A stretch of DNA of 64,000 nt from Cheilinus undulatus (lineage: Eukaryota > Chordata > Actinopteri > Labriformes > Labridae), in NCBI RefSeq assembly GCF_018320785.1, contig NC_054872.1:22030769-22094768 (forward strand), in the 5' to 3' direction. The position numbers and the translations under genes are program-made. Shown one piece after another: positions 9,538 to 28,205 of this stretch; positions within the stretch are counted from its first letter, which is position 1; each line of letters opens with the position of its first letter. The notes under the pieces are model-generated. The model was not told the origin of the DNA, did no database searches, and worked only from the letters and a program-made list of their open reading frames with translations.

Positions 9538-12500
9538 ATGTCTCTGACATTTGGCAGCAGATCAGGACAGTTTGGGGGGGATACTGCATACCTGATGAGT
9601 ATTGACGATGGACCAAAGAAAGGCAGGAGATCCCTGAGTTTAGGTAAGAATTCACACTAAAGTATATTTTAGCCAACACGCTGTGCATTAACAGAAAATG
9701 ACAATGAGGTTTAGTTATTGAGGTTTAGTTTTCCATTGACTCTGGATTATTTTTTCCTCAGTATGGGGGATTGCAGCTGCTGCAGTGTGTCTGCTGCTTC
9801 TTCTGCTGACATTCATTCTGATGGCCCACAGTAAGTAAATCAATAAGCATGAAAATTCAACAATTCCTGTCTTTAAAAAACACATTGATCTTTGTCTATT
9901 ATAGAGCTTTCAGAGTAATATCATCTTTTGAGCTCCTACTAAAGAGATGAAATGATCACTGTGTAAAATTTTGTTTGTAACAGACACCAAACCAGTGTAT
10001 GGGTGGCTCTTGATATTTTCATTATTGGCACTGATTTGAAGTTTTTTTTTTTTTTTTTTTTTTCAGATTCCAGCACCATCAATCGTTGGGACACCAATTA
10101 TGGAAGCCTGATTCAAAACCTTACAAAAGACAGGAAAGATCAGCCAGACATACAAAAGATTCACCCCAGCAGCCTGACTCAAGACCAAGGCACCCTGAAA
10201 GAAGAACGAGAAGCTCTAACAAATGAGCGAAACCAGCTGAAGAACTACTCCAGTATCCTGACGAGAGACAGTGAGTCTCTTAGAAAGGAACGTGATGCTT
10301 TGAAAAATGAACGAGACCAGCTGAAGATTCACTCCAGCAGCCTGACTAGAGAGTTAGATGATCTCAGGGATGAGCGTAAAGCTTTGAAAACTGAGCGAGG
10401 TACTCTTAAGAATGAGCGAGATCAACTCAAAATCCAATTTGGCAATCTGACTGAATACAAAAATGCTCTGAAAGAAGAGCGAGATGCACTGAAAGATGAA
10501 CGAGGGGCTCTGACAGCTGAACGTGGAGCCCTGAAAGAAGAACGAGACAGTCTGAAGAGGCTGACCCTCAACCTGACCAAAGACAGAGACACTCTGAGAC
10601 ATGAGCGAGATGATCTAAAAAATGAACGAGAGGCTCTCAAAGCTGAGCATGGAGCTCTGAAAGGAGAACTAGACAGCGTAAAGACTCTGACCTTCAACTT
10701 GACTGAAGACAGAGACACTCTGAGACATGAGCGAGATGCTTTAAGAAATGAACGAGAGGCTCTCAAAGCTGAGCATGGAGCTCTGAAAGAAGAACTAGAC
10801 AGTCTGAAGACTCTGACCTTCAACCTGACTAAAGAGAGAGATACACTGAGACATGATCAAGAGGCTCTGACAGCTGAGCGCGGTGCTCTGAAAGAAGAAC
10901 GAGACAGTCTGAAAATCCTGACCTTCAACCTGACTAAAGACAGAGACACTCTGAGGCTTGAGCAAGATGCTCTGAGAGATGAACGAGGGGCTCTGACAGC
11001 TGAGCGTGGAACTCTGAAAGGAGAACGAGACAGTTTACAGATGCTGACTCTTATCCTGACTAAAGACAGAGACACCCTGAAAGAAGAACGAGATGCTCTA
11101 AGAAAGGAGCATGAGCGGTTGAAGATGTCAGGTTGTAACCTGACTACAGAGATGACACCTACGCAGACACAGAACAACATTGTTGCTACAACTACTGGTA
11201 AACCTCGAGGAGAGGTCATCAGGACCACTGTCAGCCCAACAGGTAAGAATTTAACATTCAGAAAGTCTGTTAGATTATTTAAAGCATGCAATGCACAGTA
11301 GAGGTGACACAGGCCTTCTTTAAAACTGATTTCCTAAGCTGGACTTGCCTAGAAAAGAGCAATGTGATATCTTATTACTAATACAGTTTGAGTGCAGATT
11401 AAATTCTCTGCAGGCCTTTTATTCAGCATACTCTCATGTCAAATGTTAAACAGAAGTACAAAACTTGATATGCAAAACTAAATGTCTTATTTTAGAAACA
11501 TAGAGCAGCAGGGGCGGAGCCAAGAAAGTTAGATATCAGGGGCTTAGCACAACTATCTGTCTACCTAGAAACTGCTTATCAGGCAGTTGTATACCCTTTT
11601 AAGCAATTTTTAATACAATTGAAGATTTAGAATACAAAAGAATCAACATAATCTGGTCAAAAATAACAATTCCTCTTAGAAAAGTCACCTTTTAGAGCCA
11701 ACGTCATTTTTAATGTGTAAATGTTCACAAAGTGTCCTAATCCTTTTGAAACTAAATTACCGATGATCAAAAATTTCCACATCTGACTTCTAAAATAGCG
11801 CAGAAACAGTTTATTTATAAAGCACTATAACAAATGTACCTAAATTATAGGTTTAAAATTGGCACTTGAAGAACAGAAAAGGGACTTTGTGTGGATAAAG
11901 ATAAAAGATTTATTTCTGAAAATGCAGAAAAAGATTAAATTTAGTACAATATCAAATCACACTCTTATGTTGCACTATGTGTATAAGGTGTTATGAGTTT
12001 TATTAAAGGTCCAGTCAGCTACAAAAATGACATTATCATTTGTTTATAATCTTTTTCTCTTTGCAATCATCCATCATAACACTCAGACTAAAGCCCTGTA
12101 AACCACCCCTTGCTCTGTCCATACTGAGCAGTAGTAAAACCAACGCCCTGTGATGATTAGTCAATAAATGGACACAAAAAAGCAACCTGTGGCATTTAAA
12201 ATCAGCTGATAAAGCACAAGATAGTTGACCTATTATTTTTGGGATGTTATTTTACATTACTTTAAAATGTTTATCTTTTCCTCACCAAATGCATGATCTA
12301 GAATGTTTGTGCATGAAGTTAAGCCTTGAACCCATTATAGTGTTGTTGTTATGTCTGTATAACTCACTGCTTCCTTTGTGTTTCCAGTAGTCAAAACTTG
12401 CCTCCAGGGATGGAGCCTGTACAACGACAAGTGCTACTATTTCTCTCCTGAAGGAACGCACAGAAGCTGGCAAAGCAGCAGGCAGTACTGTTTAGATAGA

Positions 12501-12788
12501 GGAGGGGAACTGGCCATGCCAAAAACCAAACTGGAGCTGAATTATGTCAGCAGGAGAAACATGTATACCTGGATTGGTCTGTCGGATAGGCTGGTGGAAG
12601 GCAGGTGGGAGTGGGTGGACGGGACAAAACAGAACGGTCGCGGATTCTGGAAACCAGGGGAGCCTAACAACGCTGGAAACGAGGACTGTGCCGAGGTTGC
12701 TCGCGATGTGGTGAAACTGAATGATGCACCTTGTTATAATGATTTTTCATGGGCGTGTGAGGCCCAGCCTCAGATAACGAGTCAGTAA
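9538..12788 (+). CDS. Lectin A: type II membrane C-type lectin with long coiled-coil stalk
   Basis: Four exons: 9538-9643, 9762-9830, 10067-11242 and 12388-12788, all with GT-AG sites and all joined in phase 1, giving 583 residues. Exon 1 is a 35-residue cytoplasmic tail with YLMSIDDG and a basic KKGRRS. Exon 2 is one membrane span (AAAAVCLLLLLLTFILMAH). Exon 3 is a 392-residue coiled-coil stalk with about nine N-glycosylation sequons, one late cysteine and a Thr-rich linker. Exon 4 is a complete lectin domain with six cysteines, WIGL, EPNN and LND before the fifth cysteine. EPN plus ND is the calcium/mannose-type signature. Known relatives of this architecture are CD209/CLEC4-type receptors, which capture glycans on pathogens or serum proteins; the ligand here is unknown. 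The exon 3 acceptor follows an unusually long run of about 23 T. The start is the first ATG and agrees with the paralogs. Confidence 0.92.
10561..11145 (+). repeat. Tandem coding repeat in the lectin A stalk
   Basis: Blocks begin at 10561, 10687, 10813, 10918 and 11044, so the units are 126, 126, 105 and 126 bp (42, 42, 35 and 42 residues). Each starts with an LTxNLT-like sequence (the last reads LTLILT), followed by DRDTLR and Glu/Arg/Leu heptads. Unit lengths are multiples of seven residues, so the coiled-coil register is kept. Lectin B has only one such block, so A expanded by tandem duplication, or B contracted. Confidence 0.9.
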
Positions 12789-12985
12789 CGAATAATAACA
12801 CTTATGATAACATAATAATGTTAAAACAGTATTTTCATTTTTGTATTTCATTTTGAAACCTTTTATGTTGTTTTCTATTTTTATTTATTAAGCTGTGAAT
12901 TATATTGCAATGTTACTGAAATAAGTTATTTAAAAAGAAGAGTAAACAATGTTGATTTTGTATATTTCAATGGCACTGAATCTAA

Positions 12986-12991
12986 AATAAA
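12986..12991 (+). promoter_or_regulatory. Poly(A) signal of lectin A
   Basis: AATAAA lies about 200 bases after the stop. The context TCTAAAATAAACA is repeated at the presumed 3' end of lectin B (minus strand, 27873-27878), which supports it. Confidence 0.7.
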
Positions 12992-15810
12992 CATCTATTT
13001 GTATAAAAAACAACATCTGATCTTTATTTCATTATTCTAAATAGTTAATAATAAGAAGGTAAAAGGAAAAAAATAAAGATGAAGACTGAGAAAGTGTAAT
13101 CAGCTCTTATCAAAACTGATCATTAGAGTCATTTTAAAATATAAAGCAGTGCTCTCTTTCTGTGCTGGATCTGAAAAACAACACTCCATTATATCATAGG
13201 ATGCATGGTCTTATACAGATTATGTAATATGTCAGCACAAATATGAAGTAAGCCCAGTTCCCTTTTAGAGAAGAGAACACTAGCCATGCCTGTAGACAGG
13301 CCTGGATTGAATGAACCGTCTGCAGCTGTTCAACCCTTAATATTCATGTTTAATGTCCATTCAAGAATGAATATTTGCAATGTCACTAAATCCTCTGGAA
13401 ATCACTTCTCTCTCCACAGCAGTTAAAATCAGCAATAATCCAATATTTACTTTTCAATCATTTAGCACACGCGCTGGAAGGCTTGACAGTTAACAGGCTG
13501 TTGTCTTTCAGCTTTCCATGTCTTTTCTGACAGTGCTGGAGAAACCACTAAGGGTGTAGTATTTACTCTAGCTCCGTATTTCTCCCTCAGTAACTGGGTC
13601 TGGGGTTCACACTCAGACTAAATGAGACCAGTATTGCTGTGGTTGTTGTGAAGGATGGAGACATACTGAAATAACAGATACTTAGGTTACTGGAAAATGA
13701 CAGTATGAAAGCATCAGGGCCATGTAAACAGCAAGAAGAGCAAAGGTGGGATAAAGCCCTGTTAAATCATTGAAAAAACACATTAAGGCCTTTAATGACA
13801 CACTCAATATCCTATCTTGCCAATGTTTAAGTAACAGATGCTCTGCAAAGAAGACTTACTCTTACTTTAAACCATTTCAGCTTCTGGAGTCAAGGATGTC
13901 TCCTATAGCAGAGTACGGTGGCTGAAGAGGGTAAACGATCAACAATGGCTGGATTAACTTTGATTAAGACAAAAAAGCAGGAACACTAACAACAGACCAT
14001 CTGGGGACTGAAGATTGGTGCTGGTGAATTATTTAAAGAAGAATTCTTTCCCATTCTTGCTCAGTTGACATCTTAACTTGTTTAACTTGGAACAGTAGTT
14101 GCCAAAATTCATAATTGTCATTTCCCTCACATAAATACATTTCTAAATGTTATACTTTTTCTATTATTAATGAATTTACGAAGAAAAATGGAAAATTTCC
14201 AAGTTTTGAAAAGTCATACATTTTGACATAACATATTCAGAATTTTAAGGTTTTCACATTTTAAGTTTACAACATTGTAAGGGCAAAAATCTACAAGAAT
14301 TCTAAGTTTTGGTTCACATACGTTTACAACTTTTTAATAAAAAAATTTCATTTTTTCCCCTCTTAAATTTATGAAACCTTTTTTTCTAGAGTGGCCTTTA
14401 TACACCGTTGTAATAATGGATGGTTTTTACATAGATCTTGTGAAGAACAAGTGTGTGTAGACCTATTATGTTGGGATTTTGTCAATGAAAACAATTAAAA
14501 TTGATGATGAATTTTTCCAAGTGTGTCCTGGAGCGGCCTAGCTTCTCTTAGATACAAGTGGGGGGCCCTAAGGAAAAAAGGTTGGGAACCTCTGATTTAG
14601 ATCTTTGAGCTTCTCAGTGTTTTGTGTTTTGGGAAATTACAATTCAGGCTCAGACTGAATCACGAACAAACTTTGTTTTTTCTCCAAACTTTTATTTCAT
14701 AAGTTCCTCCATACATTAATAATGCCAAAACAGCAGGTCTATGAAACCTTCATTTCACTCCAAACTATTTTAAATCGATATCAAACTTTAATGGCCTCAT
14801 GCATGAAAAGGGAAATAAAGTAAATATGACTAAGAAATCATTTGTTCAAGGAAAGATTTCTGATTTGGGCAGTTTTGTGATGCATAACACAATTTAAATA
14901 AGGGTTAACACTAAAACATTAAACCTAACATTACAGATCTATTAGGTGTTAAAAAAGTCATGTTTTAAAAATAAAGTAGCAAATTTCAAACACTTCATTG
15001 AATTTCAGATTAACCTCTTGGTTTTAAAAACTTATCTCAGACAGGTGCGGTAAAGAAATGTTAGTCAGATTAAAAAACATGTCCATCAAATAGTCAGAGA
15101 AGTTAACCACAAAGAACATCACTCAGAAAGTTTCAACTCTCTCAGACATTAGTACCTGACTAAACTTTACATGTTGCAAATAATGTTGGATACAAAGAGA
15201 AAATATAGGAGAAAGTGCTCAAAAAAACTGCAACTTTGAAATCCAAAAACCAGATCTTAAATTTTAAATAACGACATAAATATGTTACAGCTCTCATGTT
15301 AAATGCAGAGAGTTTAGTCTCCTTGGCACGGAGGTAACCAGAGGACAGTATAAAAGATGCACCATCAACATCTATGTTTTACATAACATATAAACAGCAG
15401 GCGTAGGCACGTTTTTGTGGTTTTGGAAATGGGAAATATTCCCTCTGATGAGGATGTTATTAAGGAAATTGGGCAAGACAAGCTAAAACAAACTGTAACT
15501 GTTGCACGCATAACTTGCATAATGTTATATTACCCTGTTTAACCTCAAGTTTTATTTAATTTACAAGTTTTTACTACAAATTTCATTCACTTTCCACAAA
15601 GTCTTTTTCCAGAAGAGGTTAAGGAAATATTTAAGCAATAGTCAACAGCAAATGCTATCAAAACACCATCAAAAGCCAGAAATACTTCACTCGTTCAATT
15701 TTTTCCTTGAACTGAAGTTCAGATGTCTTCATGGAGACATGGATGTTGATCTTGATGGTTTCATACGTTACAAAGCAGCTGTAAGAACTAGTTTGTGCTG
15801 GTATTCTTGG
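12992..15810. other. Intergenic DNA between lectin A and mal2
   Basis: No exon, lectin remnant or complete transposon was recognised on either strand. Around 14525-14605 there is a G-rich stretch ending GGTTGGGAACCTCTG that looks like the end of a dispersed repeat, not further identified. The last few hundred bases probably include the mal2 3' UTR, which is read leftwards. Confidence 0.55.
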
Positions 15811-23110
<7,300 letters not shown>

Positions 23111-23844
23111 CACGAAAACTTAAACACCGACAAAGTTTTTTTGTAACATTTTAGAGGTTTGGGAAAAATATTGGACTCAAAATGGTTCAAGTATTTCCTT
23201 TCATTTTTTTCAAAATAAAGATTTAACAAGGTACTGTAGATTTAGGTGAAACTACAAATTTTAAACCTATAGATTTTCCCCAAATTGTTTTTAGATGGCA
23301 GGCGGAATAGGCTACTACTTGTACTTGTAAAATATATATATAAATAAGGTTGGGAGAGCTGCAGGAAGGACGCAGAGCAGGCTGGAAGTTAGCATATTGC
23401 AGGTTCCATCGACAATGAGCCTTTTTTAAAATTATAGGTTCAGGGCTGCCTACAGACAAGGCCGCCAATTGGAGGGGGGGTAAAGGTGTGAGCTTTCTAG
23501 GGCTCAGTCAATTTGGGGGTACCCTGAAGGTCAGCAAAATCATGATCGACTGTAAAGTGAAGCTGTGGTAACCATATCTTATTTTAACTCTAAAAATATT
23601 CACTCTTATCAGAGCAACAAAAATGTATTTAATTTATGCTGTAGTACAATACACCCTTAACCCCGAAACAGAATTACCTCTATATTGGTAAGGCATTTAA
23701 TATGGATGAATTGAACTACAGTAAACCATTAGGAAAAAAATGTCAGACTTCAAAGTTAAGCGATAATGTGCACAAATGTCAGGGTGTCAGAAAAAAAAGC
23801 AGAAAAAAATGAGACAACTTTAAATGGAGAATAATTACTTGATT

Positions 23845-24000
23845 GTAAAGAGGGGCAGAAAAGTTGGAGAAAAGTTGTAAAAACTGGTCAAAAATGGCAA
23901 AAAAAAAGTTGCAAAAAAGAGTTAAAACTGGCAAAGGAAAGAGCTCACATTGGCAAAAATGACTTAAATGGTAAAAAAGCAGAAAAAGGACAAAAGCTGT
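23845..24000. repeat. Short degenerate minisatellite (AAAANTGGCAAAAA type)
   Basis: Repeated words GGCAAAAA, GTTGCAAAAA, GTTAAAACTGGCAAA and TTGGCAAAAATG occur every 18-22 bases. It is the same motif family as the larger array at 27055-27620, on the same strand. Confidence 0.65.
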
Positions 24001-24179
24001 GTGAGGAGGAGGCTGGTATGTGAGCTCCTCTCTCTTTTTTTTTTTTTCTTTGCCAGTCATCTATCTTTAAATTTCTCAGTTAGTTGTGTCAGGCAGTATG
24101 GTTGGAGAGGAGGGGGTCCCACAGCCATTGATGAGCTGGCCTTTCCCATCCTCCTTATGTTCTGTTTATCTGGTGCCTA

Positions 24180-25283
24180 GAGCCCCCTTTTTGTTCTTTG
24201 AATTGACTTGTTGACCACATTTTTCATTGAACATTTTGTTAAAAAGCTTGGATTTTCATCCAACCTGCAGATTTGTGTGGTATCCTTTGATATGTAAATA
24301 GTCTCTGTGTTTGAGGAGTGGTTGTTTTAACTTGCGTGAGTAAGTAAGGATCTGGGGGAAAAAAAACATCTGGATATTATTGTTGCTACAGGGAAACTGG
24401 GTTGAGTAAAATGCATAGATGCATGTCCTCCTAGGGCTTTTGTAGGCTACTCAAAATCTTTGGTAAACTTAGAAGATGAATTATACAATGACTTATCCAT
24501 CATTCATATTCTAGAAACCATCTGCCAGTATTTGATTGTTTTATCTTTGCCATTCATTGAGAGAGAATCTGCTATCAGCCTTCAAAGTAGGCAGATGAAA
24601 TACTGAGTGAGTCATAAAAGGCTTTAAGGTGTGTTTACAATTATGCAACCCCACTGATATGTTGCTCCTCCTTTAATCCTCTGGCTGTTTGCATGGCTCT
24701 TACACTTTACACACCCTAACTGTCATTTCTTGATAATGTCACTATCTGTTACCACAGTAATACTCCATCTGTAATCTAGGTACTACCAATAACCACTAAA
24801 GATGGCAGCACTGGTCTCATTTAGTTGTTCTGACAGAGGAAGAATGAAGCTGGAGTAATGACCACACCTTTAATGATTTCTTCTACACTGTCAGAGAAGA
24901 CGTGGGAAGCTGAGAAACAATGGTGTGTAAACTGGTTAAACGTCCCAGTGCAGGAGCGAAGTAGTCTGAAAGTAAATATTGGATTAATGGTTATTGTAAC
25001 TGCTAAGGAGAGAGAAGCAGGGATTTCCAAATAGACTCAACAACATTAAAGCACTTAAGAATGGACATGATGTGTGACGTTAAGGATTGAACCGCTGTAA
25101 ACTCATTTCCTCCGATCAAATGTTGACGTGTTGTGTCCTCACTTGAGCTGCTATAAGGCCAGTTTGTTATGGTGAATGGTGGTTAATGCTTAACTAAGAC
25201 TAAGATTATGTGAGACAATGTTGATCTAACCTCTGAGAGGGCACTGGGCTCCGTTCAGTTTAGTGTGGCTGACTGACATAATT
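24180..25283. other. Intergenic DNA
   Basis: Nothing recognisable was found on either strand between the minisatellite region and the Tc1 element. Short open frames have no domain. Confidence 0.5.
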
Positions 25284-25285
25284 TA

Positions 25286-26867
<1,582 letters not shown>

Positions 26868-26903
26868 TATGAAACCCATATCGACCATTTATTTTCTCAC
26901 ATA

Positions 26904-27042
26904 GCAGGTGGCTTGTTGGTTTGGGTATGCGTGTGGTCTGGGTTCGGAACCGACCTGAGTCCCTTTCCCCCTCATCTCTCCCCTGCTCTCGTCCCTGTTT
27001 CTGACTCTATCCACTGTCCTACATCAAATAAAGGCCCAAAGT
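26904..27042 (+). mobile_element. tRNA-derived SINE
   Basis: The head resembles an RNA polymerase III promoter: a box A-like TGGCTTGTTGGTTTGGG and a box B-like GGTTCGGAACC. A C/T-rich body (CCCTCATCTCTCCCCTGCTC) follows and it ends CAAATAAAGGCCCAAAG. Two reverse-oriented relatives occur at 29558-29752 and 47338-47490, ending in the same GCC(T/A)TTTATT-type tail. No clear target duplication is visible here. Confidence 0.75.
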
Positions 27043-27054
27043 AAATCTTACAAA

Positions 27055-27620
27055 AAAATTGACAAAAAGGGCAGAAAAAGTGATGAAAGTATGTTTAAAG
27101 TGCAAAAACTAGGTTAGAAAAAGCCACAATAACAAAGAAAAAGGTAGGACGTGGCAGAATGGGTTAATAGTGGTGAAAACCAGCAGAAACAAGGGTGAAA
27201 AGGGGTTACAAAATGGGTTCAAAGTGGCAAAAAAGGGAGTGAATGTAGTGAAATGTAGTTAAAAATGGCACAAATGGGCGTAAAAGGTTGTGAAAAGAGG
27301 TTACTAGTGGCAAAGGTGGCTAAGCAGGGAAACCAGAGGTGGAAAGTTGCAAAAATGGGTTAAAAGAGACAAAAATGGGCAGTAATAGGGTTTAAAAAGC
27401 AACAAAAATAGGTTAAATGTGGCAAAAGCGTGTTTAAAATTGAAATAGAAATGTGGAAAAAATATTGAAAAGTGGTTAAAATGTGGCAAAAATTGTTATA
27501 AAGTGGCAACAATTGGTAAAAGAGGCAAAAAGTTGCAGAAATAATATGCAAAATTGAATTGAAGTGTTGAATAAAAGTGGCAATAATTGGCAGAAAAATG
27601 TGGTTAACAGGGGCACAAAT
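27055..27620 (+). repeat. Degenerate purine-rich minisatellite, about 20-bp units
   Basis: Some 27 degenerate copies of a unit like GGCAAAAATGGGTTAAAAGT follow one another without spacer. The plus strand is almost free of C, a strong strand asymmetry. The minus-strand open frames (27304-27489, 27360-27656) are by-products of this asymmetry. Confidence 0.85.
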
Positions 27621-27872
27621 AAATAATTTCAACATCAGACCTAATAAAATTTTCACAAATTTTTCAGCTCCAAAGTAAAGTAACTGTTATCCAGAATGCT
27701 AGCACCAATGCTACTGATGCAGCGTACATTCATTGATACTATCAATAAATCACAGCTGGGTTTGTCAGAGCCCAGCCAAATCTGAGGGCAGTCCTGATGA
27801 AAAGCACAGAAAATGATAAAGTTGTGACTTAATAAACATGCCAATAGATTCATTTTTTACACATGGTTACTG

Positions 27873-27878
27873 TTTATT
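27873..27878 (-). promoter_or_regulatory. Poly(A) signal of lectin B
   Basis: AATAAA on the minus strand, about 330 bases after the lectin B stop, in the context TCTAAAATAAACA shared with lectin A. Confidence 0.65.
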
Positions 27879-28205
27879 TTAGAATCAGACAGAAAAAATA
27901 TACAAAAGATACAAAACCGTCACCTCTGAATAATGTCTTAATGAATAAAACATGAACAAAAGGTTAAAATGCAATACTGTGATGATATGAGGCAACTCAT
28001 TCTGTCTCATCTCAAAATGTTCCATAAAAAACAAAGAGAGAAGAAAAAACTCCACAGATTTTCCATACTTTAAGCACCAGTGATACACATCTTATATAGC
28101 TATAATCTCATATAGAGTTACAGAAGGAAACACATGAAAACACTGTCTTCAGGGTTTCTATTTTGAAGGGGCTGACATAAACATCTAATTGCGACCCTTT
28201 GACCA

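Noticed and set aside
9538-9643. ITIM or hemITAM in the lectin tails
   Set aside because: The tyrosine is followed by Ser or Thr at +3 instead of Leu, Ile or Val, so neither consensus is met.
10354-11291. Long open frames on the strand opposite the lectin stalks (also 31352-31897, 39127-39453, 39551-39835)
   Set aside because: They arise because GAG, GAC, AAA and CTG codons read backwards contain no stops. They have no start context, splice support or domain.
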